Below the pieces are notes generated by a model. That model was not told where the DNA came from and did not search any database. It saw only the letters and a list, made by a program, of their open reading frames with translations. From DASSNR01 sp036278935 (lineage in GTDB: Bacteria; Gemmatimonadota; Gemmatimonadetes; Gemmatimonadales; Gemmatimonadaceae), in NCBI GenBank assembly GCA_036278935.1, contig DASUKA010000158.1, positions 14,181-78,180 of the forward strand: a stretch of 64,000 bases of DNA. Direction: 5' to 3'. Positions 17,319-25,399 of the stretch are shown here, piece by piece. Every line of letters begins with the position of its first letter. Position 1 is the stretch's first letter. The position numbers and the translations under genes were made by a program.

Positions 17319-18505
17319 TGCGCCTGACGCTCGCCCTGGCCTCGCTCAGGCGTAACACGTCGCGCACGTTGCTGGCCATCCTGGGCGTGACCATCGCGGC
17401 CGCCATGCTGCTCGACATGGTGATGCTCTCCACCGGGCTCCGCGAGTCCTTTCGCGAGCTCCTGCTGAGCCGCGGCTTTCAGTTGCGACTGGCGCCCAAG
17501 GGGACACTTCCCTTCGACACCGATGCGACGATCGCCGGAGCGGCGCGCATCATCGCCGCGCTGCGCGCGAACCCGGGCGTGGAGACGATCAGCCCCGTGC
17601 TGGGCTCCTCGGTGCACGTGCCGGTCGACAGTGGTGCCGTCTCCAGCTTCGCGCTCGGAAACATGCCGGCAGTGCAGGGCGATTACGATCTCCTGCGCGG
17701 GCACGATCCCACGGCCGGCAACGCGCTCGTGGCGAACGCGGAGTTCCTGCGCGCCGCCCACGCGCAGGTAGGGGACACGATCATGGTGGCGGCCGGCTAC
17801 AGCCCGCAGCTCCGGAGCGCTGTGCACGAGCAACGGTTCGTGATCACGGGGGAAGCGCGCTTCATCTACCTCTCGTCGGGCGAGCCGGCGGTGGACATGC
17901 CGCTCAACACGCTGCAGCAGATGACCGGGAACGCGAGCGACGATCGCGTGTCGCTGCTCATGGTCCGCGCGCGCGAGGGGGTCAACGTCGACAGTTTGGG
18001 CGCGTGGATCGAACGGCAGGCGCCGCGCGTGCAGGCCATCTCCACGCGCGAGGCGCTCCAGCAGGTGGACCAGCGGCTCAGCTACTTCCGGCAGCTCTCG
18101 TACATCCTGGGCGCGGTGAGTCTCGCCGTCGGCTTCCTGCTCGTGAGCACGCTGGTGACGGTGTCGGTGAACGAGCGGGTGGGGCAGATTGCGGTGATGC
18201 GCGCCATCGGCGTCTCGCGCCCGCACGTAGTGCAGCAGATCCTGCTCGAGAGCAGCGCCATCAGTATCGCGGGAGCGATAGCGGGGCTCGTCCTCGGCCT
18301 CGGCACAGCGCGCTACCTCAATGCCATCCTCTCGAGCTTCCCCGGGCTGCCGGCGCGCATCGACTTCTTTCTCTTCCAGCCGCGCGCGGCGTGGATTGCG
18401 CTCGGGCTGCTGGTGGTGTCGGGGATCGTGGCGGGGATTTATCCATCGTGGCGCGCGGCATCGCTGCCGGTGGCGCGCACGCTGCGCGAGGAGGCGGTGG
18501 TATGA
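17318..18505 (+). CDS. FtsX/MacB-type ABC permease subunit, second of two
   Basis: A 395-residue permease in canonical order: helix 1 (about residues 17-42), a MacB-like periplasmic domain (45-250), then three helices of the FtsX domain. The coupling phrase VNERVGQIAVMRAIGVSRPHV lies near residue 285. It starts within the stop codon of the first permease, so the two are translationally coupled and probably heterodimerise. A dispersed GTCATTCC repeat interrupts the operon between this gene and the ATPase, but no terminator T-tract is present, so read-through is plausible. Confidence 0.9.
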   Translation: MRLTLALASLRRNTSRTLLAILGVTIAAAMLLDMVMLSTGLRESFRELLLSRGFQLRLAPKGTLPFDTDATIAGAARIIAALRANPGVETISPVLGSSVHVPVDSGAVSSFALGNMPAVQGDYDLLRGHDPTAGNALVANAEFLRAAHAQVGDTIMVAAGYSPQLRSAVHEQRFVITGEARFIYLSSGEPAVDMPLNTLQQMTGNASDDRVSLLMVRAREGVNVDSLGAWIERQAPRVQAISTREALQQVDQRLSYFRQLSYILGAVSLAVGFLLVSTLVTVSVNERVGQIAVMRAIGVSRPHVVQQILLESSAISIAGAIAGLVLGLGTARYLNAILSSFPGLPARIDFFLFQPRAAWIALGLLVVSGIVAGIYPSWRAASLPVARTLREEAVV

Positions 18506-18513
18506 GGACCGCT

Positions 18514-18588
18514 GTCATTCCAAGGGAGCGGAGCGACCGAGGTATCTCCTCGCCCGGTCAGCAGATTCCTCGCTGCACTCGGAATGAC
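18514..18588. repeat. Dispersed GTCATTCC...GGAATGAC repeat, copy 1
   Basis: A 75-bp element bounded by GTCATTCC and GGAATGAC, with internal GATTCCTCGCTGC-like sequence that pairs imperfectly with the left half. A second copy lies at 55458-55536. Intergenic repeats of this look are, from memory, scattered through many unrelated bacterial genomes. Here it sits inside an ABC operon, between the permease and ATPase genes. Confidence 0.8.
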
Positions 18589-18608
18589 AACCGCGGGCTG
18601 GTGGGTAC

Positions 18609-19313
18609 ATGAGCGCGCTGCTCCGCACGTGCGACCTCCATCGCGAGTACGTGCTCGAGGGAGAGCAGGTGCACGCGGTGCGCGGTGTGTCGCTCGAGAT
18701 CGAACGGGGGGAGTACGTGGCCATCGTCGGCCCGTCGGGGAGCGGCAAGTCCTCGCTCCTCAACCTGCTGGGCGCCATCGACCGCCCGACGTCCGGTCGC
18801 GTGCTGATCGAGGGGCGCGACGTGGGGACGATGACCGACCGCGAGGTGACGAGATTCCGGCTGCACCACATCGGCTTCGTCTTCCAACGCTTCTACCTCG
18901 TGCCCGTGCTCATCGCGCGCGAGAACGTGGAACTGCCCATGGCCGAAGCGGGGATGAGCGTCGCGGAACGTCGCGCGCGCGCGGACGAGCTCCTGGCATA
19001 CGTCGGGCTCGCGAAACGCGCGCGACATCGGCCGCCGCAGCTCTCCGGTGGGGAGCAGCAGCGCACAGCCATTGCCCGCGCGCTCGCCAACCGCCCCGCG
19101 CTACTGCTGGCCGACGAGCCCACGGGCGAGCTGGACGCGCATACCGGCGCCGAGATCATCGCACTGTTCGAACGGTTGAACGCCGACGGGACCACGCTGC
19201 TGGTGGTGACGCACGATGAGGACCTCGCGCGTGCGGCGCGACGCGTGATCCACATGCGTGACGGCGCCATCGTCAAGGAGGAAGTGCTCAGGGCGGGGGC
19301 GGTGGGCGCGTGA
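18609..19313 (+). CDS. ABC transporter ATPase, MacB/LolD type
   Basis: A 234-residue ATPase. Walker A is Gly-Pro-Ser-Gly-Ser-Gly-Lys-Ser near residue 45, the Q-loop lies in VFQRFYLVPVLIARENVELPM, the signature is LSGGEQQRTAIARAL, and Walker B is LLLADEPTGELD with the switch His in VVTHDED. The ENVELPM and DEPTGELD phrases place it in the MacB/LolD/FtsE group, which powers FtsX-type permeases. It is followed by the permease-lipocalin fusion gene with a GTGA overlap, and preceded by two permeases. Confidence 0.93.
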   Translation: MSALLRTCDLHREYVLEGEQVHAVRGVSLEIERGEYVAIVGPSGSGKSSLLNLLGAIDRPTSGRVLIEGRDVGTMTDREVTRFRLHHIGFVFQRFYLVPVLIARENVELPMAEAGMSVAERRARADELLAYVGLAKRARHRPPQLSGGEQQRTAIARALANRPALLLADEPTGELDAHTGAEIIALFERLNADGTTLLVVTHDEDLARAARRVIHMRDGAIVKEEVLRAGAVGA

Positions 19314-20803
19314 TCACCCTCCTCGCCCTGCGCAACCTGGCGCATCGCCCATGGCGCACGGTCTTCCTGCTCTTCGGCTACGGGTTGGGCGTGGGCGTAA
19401 TGATCGTGCTGCTGGCCATCGGGCAGGCGCTGCTCACGCAGGCGCGCGACGAGCGGCTGGTGGGAGGCGGCGAGATCACCGTACTCCCCGCGGGGCTGAA
19501 CGTGGAAGTGATGAAGACGGGCGGCGTAGGCGGGCTCTTCTTCTCCATCGACAACGCGCGCTTCATCGACCGCCAGCTCCTCACCGCGCCCAGGCTGCAT
19601 TCGGACGTGACGGCGGTCGCGCCGCAGATCACGCGCAAGCTGCTCTACCTGCGCACGGGTGGCAGGGAGTACGCGGTGCGCGCGACCGGGGAGATTCCGT
19701 CGCGCAGCGAGGCCGTGGGCGCCGTGCCGCCGCTGGTCGCGGGCCGCTGGCGCGACGACGCCGCTGATGCGGAGTGGACGCACCCCACTCCGGTACAGCT
19801 CTACTCGGAGATCGACCACTTCCATGTGACACCGCCCAACGTGGAGCACCGTGAAAGCTGGGGCGAGTGGCATTACTTCAACGTGCTCTCAGCCGACGGA
19901 AAGCGGTGGGCGTTCATCACCTACCTGTTGGGCGGCGACATCCCGCATGGAAAGTGGGGCGGCCAGGTGAGCGTCACCCTGCGCGAGCAGGGAGAGCGCA
20001 CGCGCCGCTTTGTGGCCAGCGCGCCATCGTCCGCGGTGCGCTTCTCCACCACATCGCCCGATCTCGCCATCGGCCGCTCCCGTGTGACGCTCCTGCCCGG
20101 CGGGCGCTATGCGCTCTCAGCGCGCGCGCGTGAAGAGGGCGGCGCCCACGCGGTGCTCACCATTCAACTGGTCGTGACGCCGGTGCCGCGCGAGTACTTC
20201 CCCGGCGCCACGCTGGCGAGCGGCGCGTTCACATCGGGGTACACCGTGCCTGCGCTCCGCGCGAACGCCACGGGACGCATCTGCGTGGATGATGCGTGCG
20301 AGCGCTACGAGGGCGCGCAGGCGTATCATGACCACAACTGGGGCGTCTGGCATGGCGTCACCTGGGAGTGGGGCGCCGCGCGCGCGGGCGACTTCACCTT
20401 CCTCTACGGCCGCGTGCAGCCGCCGGACAGCAGTGCGAGCGCCACGCCCTTCTTCTTCTATCTGGTGGACTCGCTCGGCTTCCGGGCCCTCTTTCGCCCG
20501 CATGCCATCCGGTATACCGATGGCCGGGTGATCACGGTGAACGGACACAGCGTGCGCGTGCCCTCACGGGCGGTGATCGCGGATGCCCGCGGCGATGACA
20601 CGCTCCGCGTGGAGCTCGACATCGAGGACGCCATCGGGACAGACACGCGGGGGTCGCTCGTGGAGCGGGGCGACCTGAGCGCGGCGCGTGCGCTCGCGCA
20701 TCCGTACTTCATTCAGATGAAGGGCGTCGCGCGGCTGAGCGGGCGAATCGGGGGCGAGCCTGTAAGTGGTGTGGGGCGGGGGTTCTTCGAGACGTACCGG
20801 TAA
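19310..20803 (+). CDS. Fusion of an ABC-permease N-terminus to an AttH/CrtC-like lipocalin domain
   Basis: A 497-residue protein. Residues 1-40 look like the first helix of a FtsX permease (NLAHRPWRTVFLLFGYGLGVG), followed by a short MacB-like stretch. From about residue 130 on it becomes a two-part lipocalin fold with YHDHNWGVW near residue 340, the signature of AttH and the carotenoid 1,2-hydratase CrtC superfamily. In Agrobacterium attEFGH, AttH is a separate protein next to an ABC transporter. Here it seems tethered to the membrane by a remnant permease segment. The GTG start overlaps the ATPase stop. Function is inferred as substrate handling for the transporter. Confidence 0.75.
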   Translation: MITLLALRNLAHRPWRTVFLLFGYGLGVGVMIVLLAIGQALLTQARDERLVGGGEITVLPAGLNVEVMKTGGVGGLFFSIDNARFIDRQLLTAPRLHSDVTAVAPQITRKLLYLRTGGREYAVRATGEIPSRSEAVGAVPPLVAGRWRDDAADAEWTHPTPVQLYSEIDHFHVTPPNVEHRESWGEWHYFNVLSADGKRWAFITYLLGGDIPHGKWGGQVSVTLREQGERTRRFVASAPSSAVRFSTTSPDLAIGRSRVTLLPGGRYALSARAREEGGAHAVLTIQLVVTPVPREYFPGATLASGAFTSGYTVPALRANATGRICVDDACERYEGAQAYHDHNWGVWHGVTWEWGAARAGDFTFLYGRVQPPDSSASATPFFFYLVDSLGFRALFRPHAIRYTDGRVITVNGHSVRVPSRAVIADARGDDTLRVELDIEDAIGTDTRGSLVERGDLSAARALAHPYFIQMKGVARLSGRIGGEPVSGVGRGFFETYR

Positions 20804-20830
20804 CGGGGCGGGCACGGGAGCACCCTCCGC

Positions 20831-20860
20831 TTGACGGCCGGACATATATCAGTGATATAT
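20831..20860 (+). promoter_or_regulatory. padR promoter with palindromic operator
   Basis: TTGACG (20831-20836), a 17-nt spacer and GATATA (20854-20859) form a good sigma-70 promoter. The perfect 17-nt palindrome ATATATCA-G-TGATATAT (20844-20860) covers the -10 box. A second AT-rich run, GTATATATC, lies at 20874-20882. PadR proteins usually repress their own promoter, so autoregulation is the likely function. Confidence 0.7.
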
Positions 20861-20897
20861 ATGGAGCGACAACGTATATATCTCCCGGATCTGTCCC

Positions 20898-21230
20898 ATG
20901 CTCACGACCGAACTCAAGAAGGGCAGCGCCGAGTTCCTCATCCTCTCGCTGCTCGAACACGAGCCACGGCACGGCTACGACCTCTGCCAGCTCATCGAGT
21001 CCCGCTCCGCCGGCGTGCTGCACTTCCACGTGGCTTCCCTCTATCCCATGCTCTATCGCATGGAGCGGCGTGGCTGGATCGCCGGCCGATGGGTGGAGAA
21101 GGCCGGCCAGCGCCGCCGCCGCTACTATCGGATCACCCGCGACGGCCGGAAAGCGCTCGAGGCGCAACGGCACAGCTGGAAGGAGTTCGTGCGCGCCATC
21201 GGGCAGATCGCGGGGGTGGAGTATGCGTGA
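20898..21230 (+). CDS. PadR-family transcriptional repressor
   Basis: A 110-residue PadR protein. The winged helix has the phrases LILSLLEHEPRHGYDLCQLIE and HFHVASLYPMLYRMERRGWI, and the wing has RRRRYYRITRDGRKAL. This is the short subtype without the long C-terminal dimerisation helix, which typically sits upstream of ADOP permeases in Acidobacteria and Gemmatimonadetes. It overlaps the downstream permease gene by 8 nt (21223-21230). An AT-rich palindrome overlaps its promoter, fitting autoregulation. Confidence 0.92.
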   Translation: MLTTELKKGSAEFLILSLLEHEPRHGYDLCQLIESRSAGVLHFHVASLYPMLYRMERRGWIAGRWVEKAGQRRRRYYRITRDGRKALEAQRHSWKEFVRAIGQIAGVEYA

Positions 21231-23967
21231 CTGGCGCCGCGATACGCGCGCGCACCTCGCCGCCGCGCGCCTTGAGCCCGTACGCGAAGAGGAGATCGTG
21301 GAGGAGCTGGCCCAGCATCTCGCCGACCGGTACGAGACGCTCCGCGCTCGCGGGCTGAGCGACGAGGACGCCACGCGCGCCGTGCTCGCTGAGTTGCACG
21401 ACGCGGACGGACTCGCGCACGCGCTCATGAGCGTGGAGCCCGTGGCGCACCGTGCCACGGTGGTGGAGGGGGAGGGCACGCGGGGCGCGGGACACGTGCT
21501 CGGCGACCTCTGGCGCGACGTGCGTTATTCGGTGCGCACGCTGCGCAGGAGCCCCGGCTTCACCGCAACCGCGGTGCTCTGTCTGGCGCTCGGCATCGGG
21601 GCCACGAGCACGGTGTTCGGGATTGTCGACGCGCTCTTCTTCCGGCCGCCGCCGGACATCGGGAACCCGGGCGAGATCGTGCGGCCATACGTGAGCGTGA
21701 AGAGTGCGCACGTCTTGATGACGGGATCCAGCCACACCTCGTATCCTGCCTACGTCGACTGGCGCGATCAGCTCCGGTCGATGCGGGGGCTCGCCGCCTA
21801 CGCCGATGTCTCGCTCAGCGTCGGCCTCGGAGCTGAGGCCCGGCATGCCGATGGGTTGCTCGTATCCGGTAACTACTTCCCCGTGCTCCAGGTGCGACCA
21901 GCGCTCGGCCGCTTTTTCACACCAGAGGAGAACGCGGGACGCGGCTCGCCACCAGTGGCGGTCGTGAGTTACGCGTACTGGCGCGGCCAGCTCGGCGGCA
22001 GCGCGACAGTGATCGGCTCACGCCTGACGCTCGACGGACATCCGTTCACGATCGTCGGTGTTGCACCCAGGCGGTTTCATGGGATCGAGGCTGGCGCCCC
22101 CGCCATCTGGATTCCGGTCTCGCAAGCGGCGCGCGTCGGGTTCCCGGCGGACAAGCTGCAACAGCGGCAGACCTTCTGGCTCGGCCTCGTCGGACGGCTC
22201 GCGCCAGGGGTGACGCGCCGCCAGGCGGAGGCAGAGCTGGCTCCGCTCGTCACGCGGACCATGCACGCGGACTGGGGCGCGGACGTCAGTCCGCACGTGC
22301 AGCTTGGCCCCATTCTCGCGGCGCGAGGTCCCTCACCATCCACGCAGGCCACCATCGCGCGGTGGCTCGCGCTGGCGGCTGCGTTCGTGCTTGCCATCGC
22401 CTGCGCCAACACCGCCAACCTGCTGCTGGCCCGCGCGGTCGTGCGCCGAAAGGAGATCGGCCTCCGGCTGTCGCTGGGTGCCAGCCGTTCACGCCTGGTG
22501 CGCCAGCTTCTCACCGAATGCGCGGTGCTGGCACTGTCCGGCACTGTACTCGGACTGGTATTGGCATTCTGGGGCACCGGGCTCGTCCCGGCGGTCGGGC
22601 TCCCCTCGCTCTCGTTCTTCGCGCACGGCCGCGTATTGGTGTTCGCCATCGTTACGGCGCTCGCGTGTGTCGCCGCGTTCGGGCTCGTGCCGGCGCTCGT
22701 CGCCACGCGCGCCGAGCTGGCCAGCACGCTCAAAGAGGGCGCGCGCGAGGGCGCGGACCACCGCTCGCGCCTCCGGAGCGGACTCATGATCGTCCAGGTA
22801 GCACTCGCGACCGTGCTGTTGGTGGGCGCCGGCCTCTTCGTGCACAGCCTGCGCAACGTGCAGACCGTTCAGCCGGGGTTCGATGTGGACCATCTCCTCT
22901 TGAGCACAATCGATCTCCGCAGCGCGGGATTCAGCGACACGGCCGCCGCGGCATTCTATGACCAGGCGCTCGAGCGCGTGACGCGCGTGCCCGGCGTGCG
23001 CGGCGCGACGTTCGTGTCCTCGCCTCCGCTGTCGGGCAGCCTGTCGATTGTGTCGTACTCGGTCCCCGGGGGTGCATCGAACGAGAGCAATGGAGCGCTC
23101 GACCTGACCAAGGCGATGGAGGGGACGCGCGCCATCTCGGTGAGCGTCGGGCCGCGCTACTTCGCCACCGTCGGCACGCCAATCCTCTCCGGCCGCGATT
23201 TCAGCGGGCAGGACCGGCCCGGGAGCGCACCGGTGGTCATCGTCAACCAGGCGTTCGCCCAGCAGGAATGGCCGGGTGCGAGCGCGCTCGGACGATGCAT
23301 CGACATTGGATGGAAGACGGATCTGACGTGTTACCGCGTTGTGGGCGTTGCGGCCAACGCGAAGTACGTGAATCTGGAAGAGCAGCAGCGGAGCGCGTTC
23401 TTCCTCGATCTCGCGCAGAACCCCGCGGCCAGCCGCTCCCTCCTCATCCGAACGGCCGGGGATCCTGCCGATGTCACCGCGAGCGTGCGGCGCGCGCTTA
23501 CCGATCTCGAGCCGAATCTCCCGTACATCCATCTGGAAACGCTCACCGACGTGCTCCGCCCCGAGCTGCAGCCGCGCCGGCTGGGCGCCTCCATGTTCGG
23601 GGCGTTCGGGCTGCTCGCACTCGTGCTGGCCGCTGTCGGACTCTACGGCGTCATCGCATACAGCGTCGAACGGCGCACGCACGAGCTGGGGGTCCGGATG
23701 GCGCTCGGTGCGCGCCCGCGCGACGTCCTGCGGCTCGTGGTGCGGCAGGGGATGCTGCTCACACTGGCCGGCCTCGTTATCGGTATTGCCGGGGCACTCG
23801 GCGCCGCGCGGCTCGTTGCGCATCTACTGTTCGGCGTGGGCGCGGTGGATCCACTGACCTTCGCCGGCGTCGCGATACTCTTCGCCGCCGTGGCGGCGCT
23901 CGCGAGCGTCATCCCCGCGTACCGGGCGACGCGCGTGGATCCCACCATCGCGCTCCGAACGGAGTAG
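21223..23967 (+). CDS. ADOP-type duplicated ABC permease (MacB-like)
   Basis: A 914-residue permease. A soluble helical prefix (residues 1-85, with EELAQHLADRYE) leads to two MacB-like modules. Module one has helix 1 at about 110-130, a periplasmic domain, and an FtsX core with VRRKEIGLRLSLGASRSRLVRQ near 410. Module two has a second periplasmic domain and FtsX core with VERRTHELGVRMALGARPRDVLR near 820. This is the acidobacterial duplicated orphan permease architecture, which lacks a dedicated adjacent ATPase. It is co-translated with padR. The ATPase at 18609-19313 lies 2 kb upstream on the same strand but belongs to another module. The substrate is unknown. Confidence 0.92.
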   Translation: MRDWRRDTRAHLAAARLEPVREEEIVEELAQHLADRYETLRARGLSDEDATRAVLAELHDADGLAHALMSVEPVAHRATVVEGEGTRGAGHVLGDLWRDVRYSVRTLRRSPGFTATAVLCLALGIGATSTVFGIVDALFFRPPPDIGNPGEIVRPYVSVKSAHVLMTGSSHTSYPAYVDWRDQLRSMRGLAAYADVSLSVGLGAEARHADGLLVSGNYFPVLQVRPALGRFFTPEENAGRGSPPVAVVSYAYWRGQLGGSATVIGSRLTLDGHPFTIVGVAPRRFHGIEAGAPAIWIPVSQAARVGFPADKLQQRQTFWLGLVGRLAPGVTRRQAEAELAPLVTRTMHADWGADVSPHVQLGPILAARGPSPSTQATIARWLALAAAFVLAIACANTANLLLARAVVRRKEIGLRLSLGASRSRLVRQLLTECAVLALSGTVLGLVLAFWGTGLVPAVGLPSLSFFAHGRVLVFAIVTALACVAAFGLVPALVATRAELASTLKEGAREGADHRSRLRSGLMIVQVALATVLLVGAGLFVHSLRNVQTVQPGFDVDHLLLSTIDLRSAGFSDTAAAAFYDQALERVTRVPGVRGATFVSSPPLSGSLSIVSYSVPGGASNESNGALDLTKAMEGTRAISVSVGPRYFATVGTPILSGRDFSGQDRPGSAPVVIVNQAFAQQEWPGASALGRCIDIGWKTDLTCYRVVGVAANAKYVNLEEQQRSAFFLDLAQNPAASRSLLIRTAGDPADVTASVRRALTDLEPNLPYIHLETLTDVLRPELQPRRLGASMFGAFGLLALVLAAVGLYGVIAYSVERRTHELGVRMALGARPRDVLRLVVRQGMLLTLAGLVIGIAGALGAARLVAHLLFGVGAVDPLTFAGVAILFAAVAALASVIPAYRATRVDPTIALRTE

Positions 23968-24052
23968 GCAAGGCGGGGAGGCTCTTTTCACTCTACGGAG
24001 CGTCGACAGCCGTGAATACCGCGGGCGCACGTCGCCATGCGGCGAGCGCGGC

Positions 24053-24676
24053 CTAGGCCTCGCGCTCGCCGCGTCCCGTGGCCATCCGTTGTGCCTCCTC
24101 CCGCGTACGAAGGAAGGCCAGCCGCGCGTACTCGCGCGCCTCGGACCACGCCACCACGCGCCGATCGCCCAACGCCATCCATCCTTGCTCCAGATCCGGC
24201 TCAACCTGCTCGAACGGCTGCCGCGCATAATCAGGATTCAGCGCGGCGAGGTGACCGAGCACGTAGGCGGCGCGTGCGTCTTCATAGCGTTGCGCTTGGG
24301 TCGCACCCGCGGTGGTGGCAAAGTGCGTGCGATACGCCCGCTCATCCGCCTCGCGCACGACGGCAGCCTCGTCGGCCACCTCGCGCCCCATCCACCAGCC
24401 GCCGATCGCGCCCGCGATGGCGCCCACGATGGCGCCGATCGGACCACCCAGCGAACCTACCGCGGCGCCGGCGAGCGTGCCTCCCATGCCGCCAACGCTC
24501 TCACCGGCGAGGTCCGCGTTCAGCCGCTCGCCCACGGCGGGCGAGACGGTCGAATCGCGTTCGGTAATACTGCTCTCATCCGCGTCCGTGACGTCGCTCT
24601 CATCCACGGCGCGCCGCGATTCCCGCTCGTCGTCGACATCGCGTCGCGCGCGGTCGTCGGGCTCGCGGCTATGCAT
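24053..24676 (-). CDS. Gly-zipper membrane-associated protein, paralogue B
   Basis: A 207-residue protein. The N-terminal 65 residues are highly charged and Asp/Glu/Arg-rich. A glycine-zipper segment of GxxxG type (about residues 68-98, GGTLAGAAVGSLGG and IVGAIAGAIGGWWMG) follows, then a soluble C-terminal domain with YEDARAAYVLGHLAALNPDY and a Phe-Glu-Gln-Val-Glu-Pro motif. It starts inside the 3' end of its paralogue (8-nt overlap) and shares the zipper and C-terminal motifs with it, so the pair arose by tandem duplication. Function is not recognised. Gly zippers often insert into membranes or oligomerise, and the charged N-terminus suggests it is not exported by Sec. Confidence 0.75.
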   Translation of the reverse strand: MHSREPDDRARRDVDDERESRRAVDESDVTDADESSITERDSTVSPAVGERLNADLAGESVGGMGGTLAGAAVGSLGGPIGAIVGAIAGAIGGWWMGREVADEAAVVREADERAYRTHFATTAGATQAQRYEDARAAYVLGHLAALNPDYARQPFEQVEPDLEQGWMALGDRRVVAWSEAREYARLAFLRTREEAQRMATGRGEREA

Positions 24677-25298
24677 CCGGATGCTCGGCATCGCCGGTTG
24701 AGCGGCCCGCATCGCCCAGCGGGGGATGGTCCGGCGCGCCCGAGGTTGCCGGTGTACTGATTTTCCGTTCATAGGCAGTGCGCACGTAGCTGCGTGCGGC
24801 CGCCCAGTCGCCCGCGCGTTGGCGCATCTCCGCCGTCCACGCCTGGCGGAGCTCGGGCTCGATCTCGTCGAACGACTTGCCGCTATACGTCGGGTTGTGC
24901 GCCGCCACGTAGCCCAGTTGGTACGCGGCGCGCACGTCCTCATATGCGCGGTCCACCGGGCGGTTGGGCAGCGATTCGTAGTACTCGCGGTAGTAGCGGT
25001 CTTCCTCGTCCGTGAAATTCCGTGCGGCCCGCGTGACCGATGCGGTGGACCACCATCCGCCCAGCGCACCGGCGATCGCCGCCACCGCGGCGCCGATCGG
25101 ACCCAGCACCAGCATTCCGGTCGTCCCGCCCGCCAGGATGCCGCCCAGTGTGCCGGCGGCCGCGTCAGCGGCGCCCCCGGTGGGTTCGATGTGCTCCTCC
25201 CCGCGGCGCGCGCGCTCCGATGCCTCGCGCGATGCGGTCTCTGCCGGATCGTTGTAGCGGAGCTTGCGCCCCTGCTTCTTCTTCTGTCGCTTGTTCAT
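24669..25298 (-). CDS. Gly-zipper membrane-associated protein, paralogue A
   Basis: A 209-residue protein starting MNKRQKKKQGRK, a strongly basic N-terminus. The ATG at 25298 is fixed by AAGGGGGA four nt upstream. A Gly-zipper segment (about residues 50-85, GTLGGILAGGTTGMLVLG and AIAGALGGWW) precedes a C-terminal domain with YEDVRAAYQLGYVAAHNPTY and FDEIEPELRQAW. Both halves align by eye with the downstream paralogue. The two overlap and form an operon divergent from the DUF72 gene. The family is unknown to me by name; similar proteins in other phyla are annotated as hypothetical. Confidence 0.75.
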   Translation of the reverse strand: MNKRQKKKQGRKLRYNDPAETASREASERARRGEEHIEPTGGAADAAAGTLGGILAGGTTGMLVLGPIGAAVAAIAGALGGWWSTASVTRAARNFTDEEDRYYREYYESLPNRPVDRAYEDVRAAYQLGYVAAHNPTYSGKSFDEIEPELRQAWTAEMRQRAGDWAAARSYVRTAYERKISTPATSGAPDHPPLGDAGRSTGDAEHPDA

Positions 25299-25324
25299 CG
25301 CGTCCCCCTTGCAGGTCGTGGCGA

Positions 25325-25355
25325 CCCGAACTCGCAACAAGGGAGCAAGTTCGGG
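25325..25355. promoter_or_regulatory. 8-bp inverted repeat between divergent genes
   Basis: CCCGAACT (25325-25332) and AGTTCGGG (25348-25355) form an inverted repeat with a 15-nt spacer in the 101-bp region between the Gly-zipper operon and the DUF72 gene. TTGACA at 25365-25370 may be the -35 box of the latter, but no good -10 box follows it. The repeat could be an operator or a transcript hairpin. Confidence 0.35.
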
Positions 25356-25399
25356 ACCGGCGGCTTGACATCCCTCGTCACCCGCTTCCGATTCCGCGC

